A stretch of 37,746 nucleotides of DNA, from the NCBI GenBank assembly GCA_003224085.1, contig QHYK01000092.1, positions 1 through 37,746 of the forward strand, read 5' to 3'. Both the position numbers and the translations under genes were made by a program. The notes under the pieces were generated by a model. The model had not been told where the DNA came from. It worked only from the letters and a program-made list of their open reading frames with translations, and made no database searches. The DNA comes from Acidobacteriota bacterium. GTDB taxonomy: Bacteria > Acidobacteriota > Terriglobia > Acidiferrales > UBA7541. Shown here piece after piece: positions 8,253 to 17,710 of the stretch; the stretch's first letter is position 1, and each line of letters starts with the position of its first letter.

Positions 8253-9112
8253 AGAGTTTCGTCCAGCGCAGGAATGAGTTCGTCCTGTCTGCGGAAATTC
8301 ACGATGAAAGGATCGTCCGAACTTTCAAATCCGCCCCACGGCCCAAAGTACGTCACGCGGCCTTCTTGCAGAAAAACGACAGTGTCGGCCAGCTTCTTCG
8401 CCAGGTGCGTGTCATGCGTCACCACGATCGAAGTTTTGTGGAATGCTTCTTTCAACCGCAAAATCAAATCGCCCATGTGTCCCGCCATGATGGGATCGAC
8501 CATCGTGGTTGGCTCGTCGTACAGAATTGCTTCGGGATTTTGCGCAAAGGCGCGGCCAATGGCCACCGCGCGCTTCATTCCGGTGGAAAGCTCGCTCGGC
8601 AGCTTGTCGAGCACGTCGTCCACTTCGAGCAAATGCGCGATTTTTGTAACGTACTCGTCGATATCCTCGGGAGTCAGGCCCGGTTGCCCGTCCAGTGGGA
8701 AAGAAATGTTCTCGCGGACTGTGAGCGAATCAAAAAGCGCGCCGGATTGAAACACCATCGTCACTTTGCGGCGAACTTCCGCAAACTGCTCCTCGGTGTA
8801 ATGCGTCACGTCTTCGCCATCCACGATGACGTGCCCGGAATCCGCCTTCAAAAACCCCATGATGTGTTTCAACGTGACGGACTTGCCCACGCCACTTCGC
8901 CCCATGATCACGCAAGTCTCTCCATGCTTTACGAAGAAACTGACGTGATCCAGCACCTGGCGGTCGTCGAAGGCTTTGCAGACTTCACGAAACTCAAAAA
9001 AGTCTTCCGCACGAGGATCAACGTAGTCCTGAGCTGTCCAGTCGCGGGCGTGTTTGGTCGGAAAGCTCAGCTTCGTTGGTCCGCCGCGATTGATTTTTAG
9101 TAGGTCGGTCAT
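8249..9112 (-). CDS. MlaF-like ABC transporter ATP-binding protein
   Basis: A 287-residue ABC ATPase resembling MlaF/Ttg2A, the ATPase of phospholipid-transport (MCE) systems. Visible motifs are Walker A GRSGVGKS (71-78), the Q-loop MVFQSG (Gln122), signature LSTGM (175-179), Walker B AILYDEPTT (195-203) and the H-loop VTHD (His233). The signature has Thr for the second residue of the usual LSGGx form. An N-terminal extension of about 35 residues precedes the first strand. No MlaE permease or MCE-domain gene is next to it, so its membrane partner must lie elsewhere, if the role is lipid transport. It overlaps mobA by ATGA and the APC transporter by GTGA. Confidence 0.88.
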   Translation of the reverse strand: MTDLLKINRGGPTKLSFPTKHARDWTAQDYVDPRAEDFFEFREVCKAFDDRQVLDHVSFFVKHGETCVIMGRSGVGKSVTLKHIMGFLKADSGHVIVDGEDVTHYTEEQFAEVRRKVTMVFQSGALFDSLTVRENISFPLDGQPGLTPEDIDEYVTKIAHLLEVDDVLDKLPSELSTGMKRAVAIGRAFAQNPEAILYDEPTTMVDPIMAGHMGDLILRLKEAFHKTSIVVTHDTHLAKKLADTVVFLQEGRVTYFGPWGGFESSDDPFIVNFRRQDELIPALDETL

Positions 9113-9762
9113 CCCTTTTCAGTTTCCAGAATTCGCCGCGCTTCTTCGTATTCGGCGGGCGTGTTCATGTTGCAGAAGAGCCGGCCTGCTTTGTCAAATC
9201 GTGCCCAATCCCTTTCGTCAACAACTTCCATGCTAACGCGTTTCATGGCTTCGGTCACTTTGCGTATCCCGTCTTCAAACGCATACTGCAACTTGCCGGA
9301 AGCGCTTGTATGCCAGCAGGCGCAGAGCGGCTCGAGCCCAAGAGCGGATTGCGGCGCGACCACAGCGGCGGTGCTGGCGGCCGCGCGATCTTTCAAGTAC
9401 GCCAGCCACTCGCTCGTAAGAAACGGCATGTCGCAGCCAACAATGAGACACCAGGCATGCTGATGATCTCGCGCGTGAGCATCCATCAAAGCGGTGATGA
9501 TGCCGCCAAGAGGCCCTTGGCCCGGCCATTGATCCTCTACGATACGTTGGCCAAATTCCGCGTAGCGGCCGAAAGGCGCGACCACACTCACCGACCCGGT
9601 TCCTTCCTGGACCAGCTTGCACATCCGCGCCAGCATGGCTTCGCCGTTCAATTCGGCGCGTGCTTTGTCGAAGCCAAATCGGGTGCTCGCGCCTCCGGCC
9701 ATGACGTAACCGGCGACGCCTTGAACTTCCTTGCGCGCCGCTCGCCACTCGTCACTCGCCAC
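9109..9762 (-). CDS. mobA: molybdenum cofactor guanylyltransferase
   Basis: MobA transfers GMP from GTP to molybdopterin to form the bis-MGD type cofactor. The 217-residue protein shows the nucleotide-binding signature VMAGGASTRFGFDKA near residues 20-34, GQGPLGGI, and the metal-binding GCDMPF. GTG 9762 shares its first base with the regulator's TAG stop (TAGTG), a tight coupling. Alternative downstream starts would remove the GTP-binding loop. No other molybdenum cofactor gene is in the window, so its place between a two-component pair and an ABC ATPase is unexpected. A different NTP-transferase substrate cannot be excluded. Confidence 0.85.
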   Translation of the reverse strand: MASDEWRAARKEVQGVAGYVMAGGASTRFGFDKARAELNGEAMLARMCKLVQEGTGSVSVVAPFGRYAEFGQRIVEDQWPGQGPLGGIITALMDAHARDHQHAWCLIVGCDMPFLTSEWLAYLKDRAAASTAAVVAPQSALGLEPLCACWHTSASGKLQYAFEDGIRKVTEAMKRVSMEVVDERDWARFDKAGRLFCNMNTPAEYEEARRILETEKG

Positions 9763-11165
9763 TATTCTTCCTCTCCCATCGGCTCGCGCCCCGGCCTGCG
9801 AATTCCTAGCTCGCGCAACTTTTCCTGCAGGCTCTGCCGGTGCAGCCCGATCGTCGCCGCCGTGCGCGAAACATTCCAGCGATGTTCCGCCAACTGCTTG
9901 ATCAGATACGCCACTTCAAACTTCCGCTTGGCATCGCGAAAATCCCGCTCGCCCATTCCATTATCCAGTTGCTCGCCGGCATGTTTCACAGAAATCGCAT
10001 CGCCATGCACGATTTCTGCCGGCAGATCTTCCGGGCCGATTTCCTCCTTGCGGCAGAGCACGACGCTGCGCTCCAACGCATTCTTCAATTCGCGGACGTT
10101 CCCCGGCCAATCGTATTTCTCGACGGCAGCCAGCGCTTCGCGGCTCAGCCGCGCCGTTTTTCCCAGTCTCGCGCCATGCATTGGCAGAAAGACTTCCGTC
10201 AGCAGCGCGATGTCACCCTTATGCGCGCGCAGCGGAGGCAACTCTACGGTCACCACACGCAGGCGGTAAAACAAGTCCTCGCGAAATTTCCCATTGCGAA
10301 TCTCCGCGGCCAGGTTGCGGTGGGTCGCGCTGATCACCCGCACATCTACGGGAATCGAATGCGTTCCGCCCAGACGCTCAATCGTGCGATTTTCCAGCAC
10401 GCGCAGCACTTTGGCTTGCGTTAGCGGATTCATATCTCCAATCTCATCCAGAAAAATTGTTCCGCCCGATGCCAGCTCAAATTTTCCCTTCTTCTGCTGC
10501 GCCGCGCCCGTGAACGCGCCGCGCTCGTAGCCAAACAATTCGGACTCGATAAGCGTCTCCGGCAGCGCCGCGCAATTCACCGCGACGTACGGTTTTCCAG
10601 CACGCGGCGACCGCGCGTGAATTTCCTGCGCCAGCAAATCCTTCCCCGTTCCGCTTTCGCCGAGAATTAATACCGTTGAGTCGGTTGGGGCTACGCGGTC
10701 AGCCATCTCGAACGCACGGCGCATTTCCGCGGAGCGCCCAATCATTTGCCCGAACTGGCCCTCGGTGGCCATCCGGCGGCGCAACGCGTTATTTTCTTTT
10801 TCCAGCATCGCCAGCTTCAGGAGGTTTGCAACGCGTTGCCGAAGCTCGTCCAATTCGAAGCCCTTTACCAGATAATCCGCCGCTCCGAGTTGCAGCGCCT
10901 GCACCGCCGTTTTCGCGGTGTCCAGCGCGGAGACCATCAGCACAGGCACTTCGCTCCCCTGCTCGCGCAGCCATTTCAAGAATGACATTCCATCCTGGCC
11001 CGGCAGAACCACGTCCAGCAGCACCAAGTCCGGCTGCTCGCGCGGTAACGCCTCGCGCGCCACCTCGACCGAATCGGCTTCCGCAATGCGATACCTTGCT
11101 TCCAGGGCCCGCCGCAACCCGTATCGCGCCGCCGGCTCATCATCCACAATCAGTATCGTCTTCAT
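9762..11165 (-). CDS. NtrC-family sigma-54-dependent response regulator
   Basis: A 467-residue bacterial enhancer-binding protein. The receiver domain (1-120) has the acidic pair Asp8-Asp9, phospho-acceptor Asp51 and Lys101. The AAA+ domain has Walker A GESGTGKD (169-176), an intact sigma-54-contacting GAFTGA loop (216-221) and Walker B GTIFLDE (235-241). The C-terminus carries a Fis-type helix-turn-helix (about WNVSRTAATIGLHRQSLQEKL). It lies 24 bases downstream of its probable cognate kinase and overlaps mobA by one base. It should activate sigma-54 promoters when phosphorylated; one candidate lies upstream of its own operon (13265-13280). Confidence 0.94.
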   Translation of the reverse strand: MKTILIVDDEPAARYGLRRALEARYRIAEADSVEVAREALPREQPDLVLLDVVLPGQDGMSFLKWLREQGSEVPVLMVSALDTAKTAVQALQLGAADYLVKGFELDELRQRVANLLKLAMLEKENNALRRRMATEGQFGQMIGRSAEMRRAFEMADRVAPTDSTVLILGESGTGKDLLAQEIHARSPRAGKPYVAVNCAALPETLIESELFGYERGAFTGAAQQKKGKFELASGGTIFLDEIGDMNPLTQAKVLRVLENRTIERLGGTHSIPVDVRVISATHRNLAAEIRNGKFREDLFYRLRVVTVELPPLRAHKGDIALLTEVFLPMHGARLGKTARLSREALAAVEKYDWPGNVRELKNALERSVVLCRKEEIGPEDLPAEIVHGDAISVKHAGEQLDNGMGERDFRDAKRKFEVAYLIKQLAEHRWNVSRTAATIGLHRQSLQEKLRELGIRRPGREPMGEEE

Positions 11166-11189
11166 GGCTTCCTTTGCCTCATTGCTTCC

Positions 11190-13190
11190 CTACTTTTTTA
11201 CCTCTTCCAGGGGCAATGTCACCTTGAACCTCGTTCCGTGCCCATCCTTCACCGGACTTTCCCAATCCACCTTTCCTCCAAATTCCGCCGCGCGGCGCGC
11301 AACAATCGCTAAGCCCAGCCCCGTGCCCTGCGATTTTGTGGTGAAGAACGGCCGCAGGATCTTTTCGCCTAGCGCTGGTGGAATGCCCTGCCCGTCATCT
11401 TCCACGAGCAAGCACAAATTTTCCTGCTCCTGCGCGGCGGTCACGCTCACGTGTCCGCCGCGCGGTGTGGCTTCGAGCGCATTCACCACGAGGTTCGAAA
11501 CAATGTCATTGAGCGCCTCCGCGGTTATGGCCACAGGGGCGCCGGCATTGCATGTTTCTGCTTTCAACTTCAGCCCGCGGCGTTCCGCCTCACGGGACAA
11601 AACACTAACCACCTCTTCCGTCACCGCCGCGGCACCGCAACTCGCCACCTTATCTCCCGTGCGCACGGCCGGCCGGCTGAATTGGAGCAATTGATTCAGC
11701 TTGTTCGAGAGCCTGCCAATTTCTTCGAGGATCATTTTCGTTTCGCCGCGAATGGAATCCGGCAACTCGGGATTTTCCAGTTGCACCTGCAGAATTGTCT
11801 TCATCGAGCCCAGAGGGTTCTTCAAGTTGTGTGAAATGCTCGCCGCCATTTGGCCTACGAGCGCCAGCCGTTCGCGCTCGGCCAACTCCCGCTCGAGCCG
11901 CACTTTTTCCTCGATGAGCCGGCACAAGTCCAGCGCTCCGGGCAATTGCTCGCACAAAAACTCCAGCGCCGCCCTCGTATCTCCCGAAATGATCGCGCCG
12001 TGAGATTCCACGTGAAGGAAGCCCTCGTTTTTTCCGTTGCGCAGAATGGGGAATTCGCGTGGATCGAAAGCAAGCGCGGCCCGGGGCTCCTCCGATTTTG
12101 TGTCAGCTAAGCGCGTTTTCTTTGCGTCGGGCAAATCCAGCCATACCTCTCGAAGCTCCAATTGTTCTCTGGTCCTGCGTTCGATGAAACTCACGAGTTC
12201 CCACAGGTTGCCTTGGCGCGCTTCCTGCTGGATCTCAGCCATCAGTTTTTGCACGCGGTCCATTTCCAGTTGGGCCGTCTCGCGGAGACTTCGCCCTAGC
12301 ATCCGCTGCAAAGGCTCGATGAAAATCACCAGCACGAATAAGAGGATGGAAGCGGAAGCTTCCGGTGGGAGCAGCGGCTCCAGCCAAATGCCGACGCGGC
12401 GGACCAAGCTGAGGTAAAGCAGCGCCAGGAAAGTGGCGGAGACCGCATAGAGCAGATTTTTTTGGCGGCCGATCTGGAGGAAGTTTCTCCGGTATACGAG
12501 GTCGATTAGCACAGTGAATGGAACGATCGGCAGCAGTGAAAAAGCAGTCTCGAGCATCGCGATAGCCTGCTTGGGAATGGGGTATGGCGCTATATGCAGC
12601 ACTCCCGTGGCCAGGAAAGCCAAGGCAAAGAAGAACAGCAGCGCCCAGTGAAAATAGCTCTGCGGTTTGTCTGGAACCGTTGTAGCAAAGCGCCTCTCCC
12701 AGCCTGCACACCAAGCCAACGAAATGGACAAGACGATGGCGAAGCCAGTGCCAAGGGAATTGCCTGGCCCAATGAAGTCGAAGGTCCCCTCTTGCAGAAG
12801 TAACGGGATGCGGTGGAGGGCAAGATGCAAACCGGCAAGATAGAAAAGCGCCAGGATTGCGCGCTTCCATGCCTTGACCTGGAGCAAGCCGCGCGTTTGC
12901 GCATACTCCAGATGAAGATGCAGCAGCAGCGCAGGAGACAAGCAGAGCCCTACAGAAATAACGACAATCGCGAATGCCTGCAAACCTGCGGGTGGTTTCG
13001 GGTAATAGATTTGCGAGTTCAGGGCAAGCAGCGAGCCACCATAAAATAGAAAGAAGGCGAGGCACAGAAAAAAAAGAACGCGCTCGAAATTGCGCTGCCG
13101 CCGGTAACCGAGGATCACCACCATCCAGAACAGTTCGATGAGCGTGCCCAACGTGTAACCAATGAGCCGGAGATAGAGCAAAGGACCCAC
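11190..13190 (-). CDS. membrane-bound sensor histidine kinase
   Basis: A 666-residue kinase. The first ~295 residues contain about eight or nine hydrophobic segments with little periplasmic sequence between them, suggesting that it senses a membrane or lipid-soluble signal. A cytoplasmic linker, possibly GAF-like (about 310-430), follows. The dimerisation/phospho-acceptor domain has the H-box SISHNLKNPLG (His454). The ATPase domain shows the N-box LNDIVSNLVVNALEAT, G1 VEDDGQGIP and FFTTKSQGTGLGLAI. Translation starts at GTG 13190 with a GGAG site. The partner regulator follows after 24 bases. It is divergent from groESL across a 300-base regulatory region. Confidence 0.92.
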   Translation of the reverse strand: MGPLLYLRLIGYTLGTLIELFWMVVILGYRRQRNFERVLFFLCLAFFLFYGGSLLALNSQIYYPKPPAGLQAFAIVVISVGLCLSPALLLHLHLEYAQTRGLLQVKAWKRAILALFYLAGLHLALHRIPLLLQEGTFDFIGPGNSLGTGFAIVLSISLAWCAGWERRFATTVPDKPQSYFHWALLFFFALAFLATGVLHIAPYPIPKQAIAMLETAFSLLPIVPFTVLIDLVYRRNFLQIGRQKNLLYAVSATFLALLYLSLVRRVGIWLEPLLPPEASASILLFVLVIFIEPLQRMLGRSLRETAQLEMDRVQKLMAEIQQEARQGNLWELVSFIERRTREQLELREVWLDLPDAKKTRLADTKSEEPRAALAFDPREFPILRNGKNEGFLHVESHGAIISGDTRAALEFLCEQLPGALDLCRLIEEKVRLERELAERERLALVGQMAASISHNLKNPLGSMKTILQVQLENPELPDSIRGETKMILEEIGRLSNKLNQLLQFSRPAVRTGDKVASCGAAAVTEEVVSVLSREAERRGLKLKAETCNAGAPVAITAEALNDIVSNLVVNALEATPRGGHVSVTAAQEQENLCLLVEDDGQGIPPALGEKILRPFFTTKSQGTGLGLAIVARRAAEFGGKVDWESPVKDGHGTRFKVTLPLEEVKK

Positions 13191-13264
13191 TGTGCACTCC
13201 GCTTCTAGAGTTGGCCGAAGTCCGTTGGCTCAAAGACTTGTGAAAATGCTACTCTTCAAGGAAA

Positions 13265-13280
13265 TGCAAGGCAATCACCT
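13265..13280 (-). promoter_or_regulatory. candidate sigma-54 (-24/-12) promoter of the kinase-regulator-mobA operon
   Basis: On the minus strand the element reads AGG, ten bases, then GC within a perfect TTGCA -12 box (GG at 13279-13278, GC at 13267-13266). This keeps the essential GG-N10-GC spacing. The -24 half matches TGGCACG poorly beyond the GG. A transcript would start near 13254, about 64 bases before the GTG at 13190. The operon encodes a sigma-54 activator, which makes autoregulation plausible, but one such match in a region this size could arise by chance. Confidence 0.35.
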
Positions 13281-13303
13281 GGTGCAATATTTTGCTTGCA
13301 CCA
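13280..13303. promoter_or_regulatory. perfect inverted repeat, possible operator
   Basis: The arms TGGTGCAA and TTGCACCA are separated by 8 bases, giving a 24-bp perfect dyad in the divergent kinase/groES region. It abuts the candidate -24 box on the minus strand and lies about 77 bases upstream of the groES -35. Spacing of arms one and a half helical turns apart, centre to centre, fits a dimeric DNA-binding protein. Confidence 0.45.
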
Positions 13304-13379
13304 CTTAAGTATCTGCAATTGAAGGCCTTAGCAAATAATTCCAGAGCAACTGCAGTGGCCTAAAATGTCGGGGAAATGC

Positions 13380-13407
13380 TTGACATGGAAGGACTTTATG
13401 CTATATT
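13380..13407 (+). promoter_or_regulatory. sigma-70 type promoter of groESL
   Basis: A perfect -35 TTGACA (13380-13385), a 16-base spacer and a -10 TATATT (13402-13407) preceded by TGC, an extended -10. The CIRCE operator begins at the end of the -10, so repressor and RNA polymerase should compete. Confidence 0.85.
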
Positions 13408-13432
13408 AGCACTCGGTTGCGAGGAGTGCTAG
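13406..13432 (+). promoter_or_regulatory. CIRCE element (HrcA operator)
   Basis: The arms TTAGCACTC (13406-13414) and GAGTGCTAG (13424-13432) flank a 9-base spacer. This matches the CIRCE consensus TTAGCACTC-N9-GAGTGCTAA at every arm position except the last base. It overlaps the -10 box and the expected start site of the groESL promoter. By established knowledge HrcA binds here and represses chaperonin genes until heat shock. hrcA itself is not in the window. Confidence 0.95.
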
Positions 13433-13494
13433 CGCCTCTTCGACTCCCGAAAGCACATCAGAAGCCGCAAGATCACCTACGGAGGTTTTCAAAG

Positions 13495-13815
13495 ATGGCA
13501 GTACATCTGACACCGCTCCACGACCGTGTCATCGTGAAGCGCATTGAAGAGAAGGAAACGGTCAAGGGTGGCATCATCATCCCTGACTCGGCAAAGGAAA
13601 AGCCCATGGAGGGCGAAGTCATCGCTGTCGGGGCCGGCAAGCGCGAGAAGGGCGAGTTGATCCCGCTTGACGTCAAGCCCGGCGACCGCGTCCTCTTTGG
13701 CAAATACGGCGGTACGGAAATCAAGATCGAAGACGAGGAATATCTCATCCTTCGCGAGGAAGAGATTCTGGCGAAGCTGAGCGGCGCGGCCAAGGCAGCT
13801 GGTTCACGGAAGTAG
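13495..13815 (+). CDS. groES: co-chaperonin GroES (Hsp10)
   Basis: GroES is the heptameric lid of the GroEL folding chamber. The 106-residue product begins [18 protein letters not shown], has the mobile loop around residues 17-33 ([15 protein letters not shown]) and the conserved [14 protein letters not shown] near 70-83, then [14 protein letters not shown] 13495 has a strong GGAGG site at 13481-13485. The frame is open from 13417, but that part overlaps the CIRCE element. The C-terminal tail after LAKLSG (about ten residues) is slightly longer than in E. coli GroES. It is cotranscribed with groEL, 73 bases downstream, under CIRCE control. Confidence 0.97.
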   Translation: MAVHLTPLHDRVIVKRIEEKETVKGGIIIPDSAKEKPMEGEVIAVGAGKREKGELIPLDVKPGDRVLFGKYGGTEIKIEDEEYLILREEEILAKLSGAAKAAGSRK

Positions 13816-13841
13816 TTCGTTTTCAGGGTGTGATTGGTAAT

Positions 13842-13866
13842 TTTCGAGTTTCAAATTTCGAGTTTC
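13842..13866 (+). repeat. short direct repeat in the groES-groEL spacer
   Basis: Two copies of TTTCGAGTTTC at 13842-13852 and 13856-13866 lie between groES and the groEL ribosome-binding site (AGGGAGGA). The segment is AT-rich compared with its surroundings. No function is assigned. Confidence 0.5.
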
Positions 13867-13885
13867 GATTTTAGGGAGGAATTGA

Positions 13886-15520
<1,635 letters not shown>

Positions 15521-15549
15521 GGTTCCAGATCGCCCAACCCCTCATCGCC

Positions 15550-15582
15550 AAAAGGGCGGCCCGATCCCCGGGCCGCCCTTTT
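15550..15582 (+). terminator. intrinsic terminator of groESL
   Basis: A perfect 13-bp stem (AAAAGGGCGGCCC pairing with GGGCCGCCCTTTT) closes a 7-base loop, with the T-run forming the end of the stem, 29 bases after the groEL stop. Confidence 0.92.
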
Positions 15583-15634
15583 GGTTTGATGGGGTAGCCG
15601 ACCGCCCAGCACGCTTGCCGCCGAAAAACTCCTC

Positions 15635-15664
15635 TTGGCTATTCCGCCTAGTTTTTGCTAATAC
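15635..15664 (+). promoter_or_regulatory. candidate promoter of the doxX-like gene
   Basis: TTGGCT (15635-15640), 18 bases, then TAATAC (15659-15664), 27 bases before the ATG at 15692. It lies downstream of the groEL terminator, so this gene needs its own promoter. Both boxes are imperfect. Confidence 0.4.
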
Positions 15665-15691
15665 TCCTCCGCAGGGGAAAGGCAGGTTGCC

Positions 15692-16132
15692 ATGAGCACA
15701 CCAAGCACCTTCTCATCCGGGGGCACGCGGGAACTGAATTTTGAGCTTCTCATCATGCGCATCGCTTGCGCGCTACCTTTTCTTTTTCACGGCAGCGCGA
15801 TCCTGTTCGGAGCCTTTGGGGGTCCTGGCCCCAAAGGATTCGCGGCATTCATCCAGGCCCCTGTGTCCGTCGGTTATCTGGTCGGTTTGGCACAATTTGC
15901 AGGAGGCCTAGCTATCCTGCTCGGTGCACTTCTCCGCCTTGGAGCCATCTGCGTGATGACGGTCATGTTGGGGGCGATTTACCTCGTCCATTTCCACCAC
16001 GGCTACGACATCAACCAGGGCGGTATGGAATTTGCGCTGACCGAATTCCTTCTCTCCGCCGGACTGTTATTTGCCGGCCCAGGAAAATATTCTCTGGCTA
16101 GCTTGCTTCCGGCCCCGCTCCGCAAGCTCTAA
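15692..16132 (+). CDS. DoxX-family inner-membrane protein
   Basis: A 146-residue integral membrane protein with four predicted helices: about 25-45 (MRIACALPFLFHGSAILFGA), 58-80 (VGYLVGLAQFAGGLAILLGAL), 84-105 (ICVMTVMLGAIYLVHF) and 115-132 (EFALTEFLLSAGLLFAG). The order, with R.A.G..F..HG in helix 1 and G..E..GG..L..G in helix 2, is typical of DoxX/DUF417-like proteins. These have been linked to quinone redox or sulfur/thiosulfate oxidation and to oxidative-stress complexes, but most are uncharacterised. The ATG follows a GGGGAAAGGCAGG ribosome-binding region. It stands alone after the groEL terminator. Confidence 0.85.
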   Translation: MSTPSTFSSGGTRELNFELLIMRIACALPFLFHGSAILFGAFGGPGPKGFAAFIQAPVSVGYLVGLAQFAGGLAILLGALLRLGAICVMTVMLGAIYLVHFHHGYDINQGGMEFALTEFLLSAGLLFAGPGKYSLASLLPAPLRKL

Positions 16133-16442
16133 GCGACAGTTCTGGCTTCGAAGCTCTCGCCGGGAGCCGCGGATCGTTCAGTCGCCGATCCTACCTTCTG
16201 GTTACGCTTTTCCCGGTGTTGCGCACCATGTTCCTTCCAGACGAGCAGAAGTGCAATTTTTTTCATCCGGAACGGTAAAACATTGCCTACATCCAAGATG
16301 GTTCCAACACGCAACGTCATGTGAAATCAACGAGTTGCCTGTAAGCCTTCTTGGTAGCAAGGATGCACATCTCACCTGTGTCAGCCGCCTCGCTCGCGAG
16401 TTTGGAAGGAGCGGGTTCGCCGCAGCCGTTGCGCGGGGGCTT
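16133..16442. other. 310-base stretch without a convincing gene
   Basis: Between the doxX-like stop and the small ORF at 16443. A frame stays open across it on the plus strand, and a 63-residue frame lies on the minus strand (16129-16320). Neither looks protein-like and neither has a good ribosome-binding site. I see no terminator hairpin or promoter I would defend. Confidence 0.4.
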
Positions 16443-16718
16443 ATGATCATCCTGGGCAAATCCGAAGCCGAAGCTCTTGAGCAGTTCCTCAGCGGGGAAC
16501 GGCTCTGGTCTTGGCCGAATGGTAGGATTCAACTCGGCCAGACCTTTCCCGACATTGCGATTATCAACCGATTAGTGGCCGAAGGCTTGCTCGACCAAGA
16601 CTACGAGCCCACGGAAGCCGGGCGTTCCGCGCTGCAATCCTGGCTCGCCGCGACTCTGCCCTCTTCGGCCGTTCCTGCTTCGAGCCAAGGCAGGCCTCAG
16701 AGCATAACCGGGGACTAA
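16443..16718 (+). CDS. small hypothetical protein, possibly winged-helix-like
   Basis: A 91-residue ORF. The segment AIINRLVAEGLLDQDYEPTEAGRSALQSWL resembles the recognition helix and wing of small winged-helix or PadR/MarR-like proteins, where '...L...GLL......LT..G...L' is common, but the match is only general. The frame is open upstream to 16071. ATG 16443 is chosen because protein-like composition begins near it, and the GGGGGC before it is a weak ribosome-binding site. The C-terminal twenty residues are low in structure. I do not recognise a specific family. Confidence 0.42.
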   Translation: MIILGKSEAEALEQFLSGERLWSWPNGRIQLGQTFPDIAIINRLVAEGLLDQDYEPTEAGRSALQSWLAATLPSSAVPASSQGRPQSITGD

Positions 16719-16747
16719 TTTCAAAATGCTAAGCCTGGGCGGAAGCC

Positions 16748-16768
16748 GACAATCACCGGACAATCACC
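16748..16768. repeat. 10-bp direct repeat
   Basis: GACAATCACC occurs twice (16748-16757 and 16759-16768), one base apart, in the short region between the small ORF and the dioxygenase gene. It may be chance. Confidence 0.35.
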
Positions 16769-16840
16769 AAAGAACTTCAATCCTAGTCCCATGATAGCTT
16801 CATAGATGGCTATTCTAAGATTGGCGCCCGCTCCGCCGGG

Positions 16841-17710
16841 CTATCCCTTGAACAGCAGCGGGAAAAACTGGCCGCCCATCTTCCCGCCATTAGGGATGAC
16901 CGGAACGCCTTCGAGCAGCGGTTCATTCGAATTGGACATCACGCCGTCGAGAAATACGTTGATCACCGTAGCGCGTCGAGGCCGTGGCGTGTCATTCGCG
17001 CCGGAGCCGTGCATGGTTCGCGCATGGTGAAACGAACCTTCGCCCTTTTTCATTTCTACGGCCACGGGCTTGAACTTTTCTTGCAGTGCCTCGGGGAGAC
17101 TGCTCCGGCTCTCCTCTAACCCGCCCGCCAAGACGGGTTTCGGCAGGTCCGGCCATTTGTGGCTTCCGGGAACATAGTGCAAACAGCCGTTCTCGCGCGT
17201 CGAATCGTCCAAACCAATCCAGCAAGTCAGGTGAGCCAGCGGCGTGGTCCTCGTCCAATAGGAATAATCCTGGTGCCAAGCCACAACGCCTCCATGGCGC
17301 GCGGGCTTGCAAAAAAGCTGGTCGTGCCAGAAGCGTACAGGCCCGCCCAGTAATTGCGAAGCCGGCACCAGGAAGGCGGGGTTCCAGAGCAAATCATGAA
17401 AGCCGGGCAGGACGCGCCAGGCTCCTAGCGCGTGAAACAGCACTCGATCCGGATCGGTCGATTCGTTCGAATGATATTCGTGGAATAAATGACGCCCAGG
17501 ATGCTCTGGATTCATTAGCTGCTCGAGTTCGGCTCGCAGGACGTCCACTTGGTCGTCGTTCAAGAGGCCAATGCCCTTCAAAAAGCCGTTCTCGCGGAAG
17601 AATTCGACTTGCTCGTCGCTGAGCCGATAGTGATCGAGGTCTTTTCCGTCAGCGATGTGAGCGAGCAGGGTGCCAATTGGACGATGGTATTTCGATAGGT
17701 CTTCATTCAT
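16841..17710 (-). CDS. phytanoyl-CoA dioxygenase (PhyH)-family Fe(II)/2-oxoglutarate oxygenase
   Basis: A 289-residue member of the PhyH family, non-haem iron enzymes that hydroxylate small molecules using 2-oxoglutarate and oxygen. The iron facial triad is visible as His146-x-Asp148 (WHQDYSYW) and His234 (HARTMHG), with an Arg-rich segment after it (RPRRATV) suited to 2-oxoglutarate binding. [10 protein letters not shown] at 181-190 is also typical. The frame is open upstream to 18010, but that part lies in the overlap with the glucoamylase tail. ATG 17710 has a GGAGAT ribosome-binding site and begins [10 protein letters not shown]. An extended -10 lies 61 bases upstream. The substrate is unknown; its place after two glycosidases suggests a sugar- or plant-derived compound at most weakly. 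Confidence 0.9.
   Translation of the reverse strand: MNEDLSKYHRPIGTLLAHIADGKDLDHYRLSDEQVEFFRENGFLKGIGLLNDDQVDVLRAELEQLMNPEHPGRHLFHEYHSNESTDPDRVLFHALGAWRVLPGFHDLLWNPAFLVPASQLLGGPVRFWHDQLFCKPARHGGVVAWHQDYSYWTRTTPLAHLTCWIGLDDSTRENGCLHYVPGSHKWPDLPKPVLAGGLEESRSSLPEALQEKFKPVAVEMKKGEGSFHHARTMHGSGANDTPRPRRATVINVFLDGVMSNSNEPLLEGVPVIPNGGKMGGQFFPLLFKG

Noticed and set aside
8177-9100. 307-codon plus-strand frame antisense to the MlaF-like ATPase
   Set aside because: It is explained as the shadow of the ATPase, whose Walker and signature motifs are clear on the minus strand.
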